From: VMDJ01 sp038146785
Lineage (GTDB): Bacteria; Pseudomonadota; Gammaproteobacteria; Chromatiales; Chromatiaceae
Direction: 5' to 3'
Assembly (NCBI GenBank): GCA_038146785.1
Contig: JAYQSI010000017.1
Location: 186,001-250,000 of the forward strand
DNA length: 64,000 bases
This document shows, piece after piece, positions 52,836 through 61,685 of this stretch. Each line of letters starts with the position of its first letter. The stretch's first letter is position 1. The translations under genes were made by a program, and so were the position numbers. Under the pieces are notes generated by a model, which saw nothing but the letters and a program-made list of their open reading frames with translations, searched no databases and had not been told where the DNA came from.

Positions 52836-53219
52836 ATGTCAGATCTCGGTAAACTCATCCTTAGATTGAACATTGGCATTCTGATGCTTTTTCACGGACT
52901 CCATAAACTCGGTGATGGAAAATTGGATGGCATAATGGGCAAGCTTGTAGAAGTAAATCTTCCTGAATCTCTCGCTTTCGGCGTTTATGCCGGTGAGATT
53001 CTGGCACCGCTCATGCTGATCTTTGGTGTATTTACCCGTCTAGGTGCATTGATGATTGTGGTGAATATGCTCTTCGCTATCGGATTGATGCACATGGCAG
53101 ACTTAAACGCTTTCACACCTTATGGCGGATGGAAGCTTGAACTTCAAGCCTTCTACCTCTTTGGCGCATTAACTGTAGTCTTTTTAGGCTCTGGGCGGAT
53201 AGCACTGACTCGCAACTAA
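52836..53219 (+). CDS. DoxX family membrane protein
   Basis: 127 aa with four hydrophobic segments (residues ~8-26, 45-68, 70-88, 98-120), the DoxX layout. Family stretches: LRLNIGILMLFHGLHKLGDG and YAGEILAPLMLIFGVFTRLGA. AAGGAAC precedes the ATG. DoxX proteins take part in redox or oxidative-stress related membrane complexes in some bacteria, but the function here is unknown. Ends at a bidirectional terminator. Confidence 0.88.
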   Translation: MSDLGKLILRLNIGILMLFHGLHKLGDGKLDGIMGKLVEVNLPESLAFGVYAGEILAPLMLIFGVFTRLGALMIVVNMLFAIGLMHMADLNAFTPYGGWKLELQAFYLFGALTVVFLGSGRIALTRN

Positions 53220-53223
53220 AATA

Positions 53224-53250
53224 AAAAGCCCCGTCACCGGGGCTTTTTTA
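53224..53250. terminator. Bidirectional terminator between doxX and potI
   Basis: AGCCCCG (53227-53233) / CGGGGCT (53238-53244) with a four-base loop, preceded by A5 and followed by T6. Works for doxX on the plus strand and for the pot operon on the minus strand; the potI stop codon overlaps its edge. Confidence 0.92.
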
Positions 53251-54063
53251 TATCTCTCTTGCTAGCGATGATCGCTGCTGCTTGTATAAAACCCTTCCTG
53301 CTATCACAACAGACAAACCAACAATACCCACCATGATAGTTGCTAGCGCATTGATCTCTGGACTCACCCCAAGTCTGACGCTGGAATAAACAACCATTGG
53401 CAAGGTTGTTGATCCTGGCCCAGAAACAAAACTGGCCACAATCAAGTCATCCATAGATAAGGTAAAGGCTAACAACCAACCCGCCATTAATGAGGGCGCA
53501 ATGATGGGCATAGTGATTAAGAAAAAGACTTTAAGCGGATGTGCGCCCAAGTCCATTGCCGCCTCCTCAAGCGATTGATCCATATGGGCCAGACGACTTC
53601 TCACAACGACCGTTATATAAGCCATTGCAAACGTTGAATGTGCAATGGTGATTGTCGTTTGCCCCCGTCCAGCGGGCCAGCCAATCAATTGCTCAATGGA
53701 AATAAACAGCAGTAAGAGCGACAGGCCAATAATCACTTCTGGCATGACCAATGGAGCGGCCACTACGGTATCAAGCGCAATACGCATTCGACTTTGTTTG
53801 AATCTAACCAGAACCAGTGCGGTCAACGTGCCAAGCATTGTCGCAATAGTTGCACTTACAGCCGCTATCTCAATACTCAACCAAGCAGCAGATAAAATTT
53901 GTTCATTATGTAAAAGCTCGCCATACCATTTAGTACTAAATCCAGACCATACCGTGACTAAACGACTGTCGTTAAAAGAATAAACAATCAGACTGACAAT
54001 AGGTCCATATAGAAACGCATACCCTAGGATCATGGCACTGATAAGAAAGGGAGATCGCTTCAC
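53248..54063 (-). CDS. potI: Putrescine ABC transporter permease PotI
   Basis: Inner membrane permease, 271 aa, six hydrophobic segments, with the inner-membrane loop motif EEAAMDLGAHPLKVFFLITMPIIAP (EAA motif, residues ~155-180). It resembles PotI/PotC. The ATG overlaps the potH stop by four bases. Last gene of potFGHI. Polyamine substrate (putrescine or spermidine) cannot be separated by sequence alone. Confidence 0.92.
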   Translation of the reverse strand: MKRSPFLISAMILGYAFLYGPIVSLIVYSFNDSRLVTVWSGFSTKWYGELLHNEQILSAAWLSIEIAAVSATIATMLGTLTALVLVRFKQSRMRIALDTVVAAPLVMPEVIIGLSLLLLFISIEQLIGWPAGRGQTTITIAHSTFAMAYITVVVRSRLAHMDQSLEEAAMDLGAHPLKVFFLITMPIIAPSLMAGWLLAFTLSMDDLIVASFVSGPGSTTLPMVVYSSVRLGVSPEINALATIMVGIVGLSVVIAGRVLYKQQRSSLAREI

Positions 54064-54965
54064 TGGTCCATCTCCTCGTGCTTACGCTCCATATGACGGA
54101 GCAAGGCAAAAGGCACCACCAACACCATCAATAAAATAGCTGCTAAGGAAGACGCCAAGGGCCAATCTTTATTCGAGAAAAACTCGGTCCACATTAACTT
54201 TCCGATCATCAGGCTATCAGGCCCACCCAATAGATCAGGCACCACAAATTCACCCATGACCGGTATAAATACCAGCATCGCACCGGCTATTAAGCCAGGC
54301 AAGGACAGAGGCAGAGTCACCAATAAGAACTGTCGAATCGGCGGGCAACCTAAATCAGCCGCCGCCTCCAATAATGACTCATCGAGTCGAACCAAGGTCG
54401 CATACAACGGCAAGACAATAAACGGCAAGTAGCTATAAACGATGCCAATGTAAACTGCTGTTGGGGTATAAAGAATTTCCAGAGGTGCATCTATAACACC
54501 CAATCCCATCAACGCCTGATTAAGAAGACCGTTGCCTTTTAATATGCCAATCCAAGCATATACACGAATCAGGAAAGACGTCCAAAAAGGCAGAATGATC
54601 AGCATCAGAAGCGGCAAGCGCCAATGCGTAGGAGCACGCGCGATACCATAGGCCATCGGATAACCAATCAATATGGCGAAGCCGGTTGATATAGCTGCCA
54701 CTTTGATCGAACTAAGCAATGCATTGATATACAGCGAATCTTCAAGCAGTAATTGGTAGTTGCCAAAGTTCAACACCAAGGTCACTACACCATCACTCAC
54801 CTCACGAATAAGATCTTGATATGGCGGCTGCGCAAGCTGAGGTTCTGCTAGGCTGATTTTTAAAACAAACAAAAAAGGCAGAATAAAAAATAGCCCAAGC
54901 CAGAGCCAAGGCACAGCTGCAACAAGGGTCTTACCCCAATTTGCATTTTCAAAGCGTTGCATCAT
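54060..54965 (-). CDS. potH: Putrescine ABC transporter permease PotH
   Basis: Inner membrane permease, 301 aa from the ATG at 54965 that overlaps the potG stop (ATGATG / TGA); the frame extends 19 codons further into potG, an unlikely Cys-rich start. EAA motif LLEAAADLGCPPIRQFLLVTLPLS near residue 195-218. It has about six helices and FVVPDLLGGPDSLMIG in the last loop. Partner of PotI. Confidence 0.93.
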   Translation of the reverse strand: MMQRFENANWGKTLVAAVPWLWLGLFFILPFLFVLKISLAEPQLAQPPYQDLIREVSDGVVTLVLNFGNYQLLLEDSLYINALLSSIKVAAISTGFAILIGYPMAYGIARAPTHWRLPLLMLIILPFWTSFLIRVYAWIGILKGNGLLNQALMGLGVIDAPLEILYTPTAVYIGIVYSYLPFIVLPLYATLVRLDESLLEAAADLGCPPIRQFLLVTLPLSLPGLIAGAMLVFIPVMGEFVVPDLLGGPDSLMIGKLMWTEFFSNKDWPLASSLAAILLMVLVVPFALLRHMERKHEEMDQ

Positions 54966-56080
54966 TCTGTTAGCACAGTTGCAGCATGAGGCTGCCATGT
55001 AAGTGTGACCATTTGCCCCCAATCAAAAGGCTGCTCAGCCAATGGCTGTGAATTTGATTGAGTAAATTGAATGCGTTTACCCGTTGGCAGATCAATGTGA
55101 TACGTCGACATATCGCCTAAGTAGGCAATCTCAGCAATAACTCCTTGGAGCATATTTGGTCCATCAATCACTTCAGGAATGAGGCGTAATTTCTCTGGTC
55201 TTACTGCGATGGTGACATCAGTTCCTATCGCCAATGGATGACTATGTGTGACTTGCAAGGCAGCTCCAGCTTCCTCACTGTAAACATTGACCGCATCATC
55301 CAATTGATCAGTGACAGTTCCAGAGAAAAGATTAATGGAGCCAAAGAAAGAGGCCGCGTAACGCGAACGTGGGAACTCATAGATCATCCGAGGCGTATCA
55401 ATTTGCTCAATTCGGCCATCACGCATCAAAGCCACACGATTCGACATCGTCATCGCTTCTTCTTGGTCATGCGTTACAACAATAAAGGTGATGCCTAAAC
55501 TCTGTTGGATATTCACCAGCTCGAACTGTGTTTTCTCGCGCAACTTTTTATCTAGAGCGCCCAAAGGCTCATCCAGCAGTAGAATTCGGGGGTGTTTGGC
55601 CAAGGCCCGCGCTAATGCGACTCGTTGACGCTGACCGCCAGAAAGCTGGTGTGGTTTACGCTGCTTAAATTGAGTGACTTGCACTAATTCCAGCATTTCA
55701 TCAACGCGCTCTTTAATGCCCTCTGCGGGCATCCCTTCTTGTTTCAGACCAAATGCAATGTTGTCCTCTACGGTCATATGCGGGAAAAGTGCATATGACT
55801 GGAACATCATATTGATTGGTCTTCTATAGGGAGGCACATCGGTTATATCTTTTCCATCGATATAAATACGTCCTTGAGTAGGCGCTTCAAAGCCAGCCAG
55901 CATACGTAGAAGAGTTGTTTTGCCACAACCCGAGCCACCTAGCAGAGAGAAAAACTCGCCACGATAGATCTGAAGATTGATGTCATCGACCGCATAGACA
56001 GAGCCAAAGCTTTTGGTCACACCCTCAATCTTTACGATAGGCTCCTCATCGAGCACAAGATTGCTAACCACTTGATTCAT
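54962..56080 (-). CDS. potG: Putrescine ABC transporter ATP-binding protein PotG
   Basis: ABC ATPase, 372 aa. Walker A GGSGCGKTTLLRM (~49-61), signature LSGGQRQRVALARAL, Walker B RILLLDEPLGALD, and a C-terminal TOBE regulatory domain. PotA/PotG type. Starts 53 bases after the potF stop. Confidence 0.94.
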   Translation of the reverse strand: MNQVVSNLVLDEEPIVKIEGVTKSFGSVYAVDDINLQIYRGEFFSLLGGSGCGKTTLLRMLAGFEAPTQGRIYIDGKDITDVPPYRRPINMMFQSYALFPHMTVEDNIAFGLKQEGMPAEGIKERVDEMLELVQVTQFKQRKPHQLSGGQRQRVALARALAKHPRILLLDEPLGALDKKLREKTQFELVNIQQSLGITFIVVTHDQEEAMTMSNRVALMRDGRIEQIDTPRMIYEFPRSRYAASFFGSINLFSGTVTDQLDDAVNVYSEEAGAALQVTHSHPLAIGTDVTIAVRPEKLRLIPEVIDGPNMLQGVIAEIAYLGDMSTYHIDLPTGKRIQFTQSNSQPLAEQPFDWGQMVTLTWQPHAATVLTE

Positions 56081-56133
56081 CGAAGCTGCCCTAATCGATT
56101 AAAAAGCAGTGCACGAAGGCACACCAATGCAGA

Positions 56134-57237
56134 TCATTGACCCGTCTTAACACGCGTCCAAGCACGAGAGATATTTCGAACCTCTTTGTCAGATGGCGTT
56201 TTAAGTGTAATCAACTTTGCTCTAACCTCAGCTGATGGGTAGATGCCCGGATCATTACGGACCGCTTCATCCACTAAAGTCTCAGCTTTAGCATTCGCAT
56301 TCGCGTAAGCCACAAAATTACTAATGCCCGCGATAACCTCAGGACGCATTAAGTAATTAACAAAGACATGAGCTTCTTCAACATGCGGCGCATCAGCTAA
56401 TAGCGCAGCAACGTCGGTCCAAACAACTGCACCCTCGCTTGGCACCACATAAATAATATTCACGCCATTTTTTGCTTCAGCTGCACGATCACGAGCTTGC
56501 AAAATATCGCCGCTATAACCATGAGCGACACAGAGATCACCATTGGCCATGTCATTAATGTATTGCGAGCTATGGAAATAGCGGATACTCGGACGCACTG
56601 CATTGACGACATCAGATGCCTGCTTAATACCTGCCTTAGAGTTGTCATTAGGTTTGCCGCCAATATACGCACGCGCAGCAACGAACACCTCTGTCGAATC
56701 ATCCATTAAGGAAACGCCACAGCTAGAAAGCTTTGCCACTGTCTTCGGGTCAAATAACAGCGACCAAGAATCTAATTTGGCATCTTTTCCTAAGATGGCC
56801 CTAACCTTATCAACATTGATACCAATGCCCGTGGTTCCCCACATGTAAGGTATTAAGTGCGCATTATTCGGATCGATATCAGCAAGTGTACTGAGAATAT
56901 TTTTATCTAGATTGGCGTGATTACTCAGCTTGGATTTGTCATATGCCTGATAGAGCTTTGCTTTAATATGCCTATCCGCAAAAGGGCGTGCTGTTGGGAA
57001 AACGATGTCATAGCCACTCTTACCCGCGAGCAACTTCGCTTCTAAGACTTCATTTGAGTCGTAAACATCGTATACAACCTTAATACCCGTTTCTTTTTGG
57101 AAACTCTCTATCGTGTCTTCAGCAATGTAATCCGACCAGTTATAAATATTAACTGAACGGCCTTCAGCAAAAGATTGAACCGAAAAACTGAAAAATGCAG
57201 CAGTGATATAGGCTGCAAAAAGAGTGCGCTTTGCCAT
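56134..57237 (-). CDS. potF: Putrescine-binding periplasmic protein PotF
   Basis: Periplasmic binding protein, 367 aa, signal peptide ending about SVQSFA (residue 24). The family start VNIYNWSDYIAEDTIESFQKETG follows at ~29-51. Other features are MWGTTGIGINVDKV and the C-terminal SDKEVRNISRAWTRVKTG. First gene of potFGHI. Ligand putrescine or spermidine inferred from the family. Confidence 0.93.
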   Translation of the reverse strand: MAKRTLFAAYITAAFFSFSVQSFAEGRSVNIYNWSDYIAEDTIESFQKETGIKVVYDVYDSNEVLEAKLLAGKSGYDIVFPTARPFADRHIKAKLYQAYDKSKLSNHANLDKNILSTLADIDPNNAHLIPYMWGTTGIGINVDKVRAILGKDAKLDSWSLLFDPKTVAKLSSCGVSLMDDSTEVFVAARAYIGGKPNDNSKAGIKQASDVVNAVRPSIRYFHSSQYINDMANGDLCVAHGYSGDILQARDRAAEAKNGVNIIYVVPSEGAVVWTDVAALLADAPHVEEAHVFVNYLMRPEVIAGISNFVAYANANAKAETLVDEAVRNDPGIYPSAEVRAKLITLKTPSDKEVRNISRAWTRVKTGQ

Positions 57238-57359
57238 GGTCTGTTTGGATCTCCACAGAATACGCCACGCAACAGTTGCGTAACCGCGCGACTATGGATA
57301 AAAAATCTCAAAAAAACCAGAAAAATTTCAGCTCCCAGGCGGGTTGCTCGCGCCCTAAC

Positions 57360-58391
57360 TTAGCGCATCAGATCAACCTCGAACCCTCGAGCATGCAATG
57401 CATCCGTTCGGTGCTGTAAAAAACGCTGGAAATTCGGCTGATACTGGTAAGCACCTGTCGCCACATAGTCCATAGCGCCATGCACATGGAAGGTTTTCAG
57501 GTAAGCCCCGGTACGGAACACCTCTTGCCCCTTGGGGTCAAAAAACACCATGCTAGGCGCATGCTTCACACCCAGTTCTGCCACCCATTTATCCATGGTT
57601 AAACTACGACCATCCGGTGTTTCAATCGGCTCTTTTGACCACATATCCACGACCGCAACATCAAAGTTAGTCAAGGCATTCGCTACCGCTTCTCGCTTAA
57701 ACACATCGGCATGCAGCTCATCACATTCTTGACACACCTTTTGCTCAAACATAACCAATAACGGTCTATAGCTGTCTTCACGCCCAGACTTAAACTTAAA
57801 CGGTGCAGGAAGACTAGCCGCTAGTTCAGGCAATTTACCGGTTGCGGGTTGCGGCAATATCTTTGCGTAATAATCTCGGAAGCCAAGCGTCTTTTCATGC
57901 TTACCCGAAACAAAATCCAATGCCACATCAAATTTATGTGGCGCAAAATAGCCATTGATACGTAACAACACATCCCCACCCTCATTGAGCATTAATAAGG
58001 TTGGCGTATATTGCACACGAAGCTTTTCAGCAAACTGCTTTTCAGTCGTTAGATCGCCAGCAAAGTCGGTGACTTCACGATCTCCCCACATGTTGATCGC
58101 AATCACATCAAAATGCTGCTGAGTTTTTTCTGCAATCTTTCGATTCCCGAAGTTATCGTTAAGTAGCTTTGCGCAGTATGGGCAACCATCTTGATAGAAA
58201 TACAATATGACGCGCTTATTGGCATCAGTGGCTTCAGCCACATCTTCACGGATATCAAGGAAGGATGATTTAAACCAGTCCGGTTTTTCATGGTAGCCAG
58301 GATTGACCATCCCCTGGCCTAAGCCCTCGTTTTTTTCAGCCGCCTGTGCAGCGCCGAATATCATCAAACCAATAAGTAGGTATCGAAACAT
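57360..58391 (-). CDS. Exported protein with two thioredoxin folds
   Basis: 343 aa from ATG 58391, which has TGGGGGA six bases upstream. Signal peptide ends at about GAAQA (residue 17). Two tandem thioredoxin-like domains: the first with Cys70-Pro-Tyr-Cys73 and cis-Pro in YTPTLL (~130), the second with Cys220-Gln-Glu-Cys223 and HAPSMVFF. The first resembles SoxW/DsbC-like thioredoxins. Periplasmic disulfide or cytochrome/sulfur redox work is probable, partner unknown. Not in an operon with known redox genes. Confidence 0.8.
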   Translation of the reverse strand: MFRYLLIGLMIFGAAQAAEKNEGLGQGMVNPGYHEKPDWFKSSFLDIREDVAEATDANKRVILYFYQDGCPYCAKLLNDNFGNRKIAEKTQQHFDVIAINMWGDREVTDFAGDLTTEKQFAEKLRVQYTPTLLMLNEGGDVLLRINGYFAPHKFDVALDFVSGKHEKTLGFRDYYAKILPQPATGKLPELAASLPAPFKFKSGREDSYRPLLVMFEQKVCQECDELHADVFKREAVANALTNFDVAVVDMWSKEPIETPDGRSLTMDKWVAELGVKHAPSMVFFDPKGQEVFRTGAYLKTFHVHGAMDYVATGAYQYQPNFQRFLQHRTDALHARGFEVDLMR

Positions 58392-58475
58392 GATGTCCCC
58401 CAACATCCTGATCTTTGACATGTTTAAGAATAGACGACTTGCTGCTGCGATGCAGGACTTAAGCCCCTAGAGAAA

Positions 58476-59120
58476 TCAGATGATTTGGGGGCACGTCTCT
58501 TTGAGTGCACATGACTCACAGAGTGGCTTTTTACGGCATGAAACCTTAGCGTGCTCAACGATCAGCGCGTGATATTGCTTAAACAATGACGCATCTTCGG
58601 GGAGTTGCTGATGGAATGCCGCCTGTAGTACTGAGTACTTGAGTTTTGCGCTATACAAGCCAAAACGTTCTAACAAACGACGCGTATAGGTATCGATTAC
58701 AAACGATGGAATATCCAAAGCATATAGAACAATGTCATCCGCCGTCTCTGGCCCCACTCCTTTCACGCTCAGCAAACGCTCTCTTGCTTGATCACGTCCC
58801 ATCTTTTTAAGCGCATCAAAACTATTCAATTGCAGGAATTCACATAACTGCTTCAACCGATCTGCCTTCATGCGGAAATAGCCTGAAGGACGCACTAGCA
58901 TTTCTAATTGATCAGTAGGCGTTTCAAGGATCGCTTCAATGGATAAAGCGTTAGCGCTTTTGAGATTACCCAACGCTTTCTCAACATTTCGCCAATCGGT
59001 ATTTTGGGTGAGGATTGCACCAACAGCGATCTCGAAGGCTGAATCAGCAGGCCACCATGCAAGGTCGCCGTAGTGCGCATTTAATGAGTGATATAACGCC
59101 AACAAAGGCGAATCAGTCAC
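58476..59120 (-). CDS. Endonuclease III-related HhH-GPD base excision glycosylase
   Basis: 214 aa. The helix-hairpin-helix is LLSVKGVGPETADDIVLYAL with Lys120-like catalytic residue and the Asp in VIDTYTRRLLERFG. A C-terminal Fe-S motif Cys-x5-Cys-x2-Cys-x5-Cys (CRKKPLCESCALKETC) has one residue fewer in the first spacing than E. coli Nth. It belongs to the endonuclease III-related group rather than Nth itself. Overlaps rluB by eight bases. Base preference unknown. Confidence 0.88.
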   Translation of the reverse strand: MTDSPLLALYHSLNAHYGDLAWWPADSAFEIAVGAILTQNTDWRNVEKALGNLKSANALSIEAILETPTDQLEMLVRPSGYFRMKADRLKQLCEFLQLNSFDALKKMGRDQARERLLSVKGVGPETADDIVLYALDIPSFVIDTYTRRLLERFGLYSAKLKYSVLQAAFHQQLPEDASLFKQYHALIVEHAKVSCRKKPLCESCALKETCPQII

Positions 59121-59982
59121 GATTATTGCGCTTCCATAATTGCTTAACGCGGCGTGATGAGCCGTAAACTTTCTTCTCAGCTAATCGCGTGCCGGGCTTA
59201 AATAACTTACCCCAAGGACGATCTTTACCACTGATACCAACTGCATCTAACAAAGCTTTGCGCTCGTCTTTTTCAAGCTCGCGCCACTGACCTGCTTTAA
59301 CTGCACTGTTTAAAAAGATGGGCCCATATCGCACACGCTTAAGGCGTGAGACTGTGACGCCAACCGCTTCCCACAGGCGACGCACCTCGCGCTTGCGACC
59401 TTCCATAATGGCCACATGGAACCAGCGATTTTGGCCATCCGCATCGCCACCAGAATCAACAACATCCTCAAAGCGAGCATCGCCATCTTCAAGCTTGATA
59501 CCACTGACGAGCTGATGAACCATTTCCTTGGTGACTTCGCCATGAACACGCACCGCATACTCACGATCAATCTCATAACGTGGATGCATCAAACGATTAG
59601 CTAATTCACCATCATTGGTCAATAAGATGAGCCCGGAAGTGTTGATATCTAAACGACCGACAGTTACCCAACGACCATTCGGCGGCTTGGGCAATCGATC
59701 AAAAATAGTTTTACGACCACCCGGGTCATTGCGCGTAACAATCTCACCTTCAGGCTTGTTATAGATAATGGCGTAACGCTCATTACCACCTAGACGTTTG
59801 GATGAAATAGGTCGGCCATTCACTGACAAGGCATCTGATGGAAAGGCACGATCACCCAAAGTCGCGACCTTGCCGTTAACCGTTACCTTGCCGTCAATAA
59901 TCCATTGCTCGATCTCACGACGAGAACCGAGACCTGCGTTCGCCAACAATTTTTGTAGGCGCTCGCCTTGTGATTCAGCCAT
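59113..59982 (-). CDS. rluB: 23S rRNA pseudouridine 2605 synthase RluB
   Basis: RsuA-type pseudouridine synthase, 289 aa. S4 RNA-binding domain at residues ~5-60 (RLQKLLANAGLGSRREIEQWI); catalytic Asp in GRLDINTSGLILLTNDG (~107-123); EGRKREVRRLWEAVG near 195. RluB over RluE/RluF/RsuA from its length, basic tail and position after scpB. Overlaps scpB start by eight bases. Confidence 0.92.
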   Translation of the reverse strand: MAESQGERLQKLLANAGLGSRREIEQWIIDGKVTVNGKVATLGDRAFPSDALSVNGRPISSKRLGGNERYAIIYNKPEGEIVTRNDPGGRKTIFDRLPKPPNGRWVTVGRLDINTSGLILLTNDGELANRLMHPRYEIDREYAVRVHGEVTKEMVHQLVSGIKLEDGDARFEDVVDSGGDADGQNRWFHVAIMEGRKREVRRLWEAVGVTVSRLKRVRYGPIFLNSAVKAGQWRELEKDERKALLDAVGISGKDRPWGKLFKPGTRLAEKKVYGSSRRVKQLWKRNNRD

Positions 59983-60841
59983 TCTGTGGATCTACCGGTT
60001 CTTGAACTTCATCATTCTCAACAACTGATTCATCATCAGCAGTAGTTGCAGCATCCTGATCGACAGCGTCATCCTGATCATCTGCTTCAGGATCCATAGT
60101 GAAATCGGTATTTACCTCACCCAAGGCTTCGTAAAGCGCATCGATGTCTTCAATTCGCTCATCATCACCGGCAAGCTGCTCATCAATAGTGACGTGCTCT
60201 TCACCGTCATCACTATCAGCGGCAATAGCTTCATCGGCAGACTCAGTTGATGGCACGTTATCGTCGCTCGCTTTATCCGTATCATTAAGATCCAAGCTAC
60301 GATTGATCTCATCAAGATCACGAATTTCAGCTAGCGGAGGCAACTCATCGAGCGTCTTAAGGTTGAAGTAATCCAAGAACTCTCGGGTGGTGCCATAAAG
60401 TGACGGCTTACCTGGTACATCACGTGTACCCACAACACGCACCCACTCGCGCTCAAGCAAGGTCTTGATGATATTGGTGCTCACTGAGACACCACGAATA
60501 TCTTCAATATCACCACGTGTAATGGGTTGGCGATAAGCAATAAGCGCCAATGTTTCCATTAAAGCGCGCGAATAACGCGGAGCACGCTCTGTCCACAAAC
60601 GAGATACCCACAACGACACCTCTTCGACGACTTGAATACGCCAACCGCTACCCACTTCAACTACTTCGATACCACGACCTTCGTAGTCTTGTTTCAGCTG
60701 CTCGAGCACTTCGCGTAGCTCTTTCTTTTCTGGCTGCTCCTCATCAAGGAACAAGGTCAGCATCATGTCGAGTGATAAAGGTCCGCCTGCGGCAAGCAAG
60801 GCTGCTTCAATAATATTTTTTAGCTTTTCGGGCGCTGCCAT
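59975..60841 (-). CDS. scpB: Segregation and condensation protein ScpB
   Basis: Winged-helix kleisin partner of ScpA and Smc. 288 aa from ATG 60841, just after the scpA stop; the frame runs 19 codons further, inside scpA. The core (residues 1-170) has IIEAALLAAGGPLSLDMM, YRQPITRGDIEDIRGVSV and PSLYGTTREFLDYF. The last ~110 residues are a very acidic low-complexity tail (about 40% Asp/Glu), longer than usual. In the ScpA operon. Confidence 0.94.
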   Translation of the reverse strand: MAAPEKLKNIIEAALLAAGGPLSLDMMLTLFLDEEQPEKKELREVLEQLKQDYEGRGIEVVEVGSGWRIQVVEEVSLWVSRLWTERAPRYSRALMETLALIAYRQPITRGDIEDIRGVSVSTNIIKTLLEREWVRVVGTRDVPGKPSLYGTTREFLDYFNLKTLDELPPLAEIRDLDEINRSLDLNDTDKASDDNVPSTESADEAIAADSDDGEEHVTIDEQLAGDDERIEDIDALYEALGEVNTDFTMDPEADDQDDAVDQDAATTADDESVVENDEVQEPVDPQNG

Positions 60842-60842
60842 C

Positions 60843-61682
60843 TCAGCCTCTCGCCTTAACATGAATAGTGCCGAATGATTCGTTCTGCACCAGTTCAATC
60901 AGTTGTTGTTTAATTAATTCCAAGGTCGCCATAAACGTCACGACAACACCAGGTCGACCTTCAGCCAGATCAAACAGATCAGTAAAGTCAGTAAAGGTCG
61001 AGCTATTCACTGTTTCAAGAACACGACTCATACGCTCACGCAAAGAGAGCGGCTCTTGCTGAATGTGGTGACTGGTAAACATGTCCGCACGATTCATGAC
61101 ATCTTTGAGTGCCAACAAGATCTCTTTCAAATCGACATCTGGTGGCGGTAAATCTAAATTCTTGTGTGGTGCATCGACTTTGACACTATGCACATCACGG
61201 CCAAGCTGAGGAAGCTCATCAAGATCTTCTGCCGCTTGTTTAAAGCGTTCGTATTCTTGCAAACGACGAATCAACTCAGCGCGTGGATCACCCTCTTCGT
61301 CTTCTTCATCGACATTCACACGAGGCAATAACATGCGAGACTTAATCTCAGCCAACATCGCAGCCATCAGCAAGTACTCAGCCGCTAACTCGAAGCGCAT
61401 GTCCTGCATCATTTGGATGTAGTTAATATATTGCTCTGTGATATCCGCAATAGGGATATCCAAAATATCCAAGTTCTGACGACGAATCAGATACAACAGC
61501 AGATCAAGCGGCCCTTCGAACGCCTCAAGGATGACCTCTAGCGCATCAGGTGGAATATAAAGATCCTTTGGAAGCTGATACTGCGGCTCACCCAAGACAA
61601 CTGCAAAAGGCATTTCCTCTTGCTGTGGCTTCGGTGGCGGCGCAGATGCCGCTTCAGGTGTTACTTGCTGCTCATCGGTCAT
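60843..61682 (-). CDS. scpA: Segregation and condensation protein ScpA
   Basis: Kleisin that joins Smc heads with ScpB, for chromosome condensation. 279 aa. N-terminal domain motif FEGPLDLLLYLIRRQNLDILDIPI (residues ~53-76), then LAAEYLLMAAMLAEIKSRMLLP. A C-terminal winged-helix domain ends the protein (VVTFMATLELIKQQLIEL). The N-terminal tail is Pro/Gln rich. Three bases separate it from trpS. Confidence 0.95.
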   Translation of the reverse strand: MTDEQQVTPEAASAPPPKPQQEEMPFAVVLGEPQYQLPKDLYIPPDALEVILEAFEGPLDLLLYLIRRQNLDILDIPIADITEQYINYIQMMQDMRFELAAEYLLMAAMLAEIKSRMLLPRVNVDEEDEEGDPRAELIRRLQEYERFKQAAEDLDELPQLGRDVHSVKVDAPHKNLDLPPPDVDLKEILLALKDVMNRADMFTSHHIQQEPLSLRERMSRVLETVNSSTFTDFTDLFDLAEGRPGVVVTFMATLELIKQQLIELVQNESFGTIHVKARG

Positions 61683-61685
61683 TGA

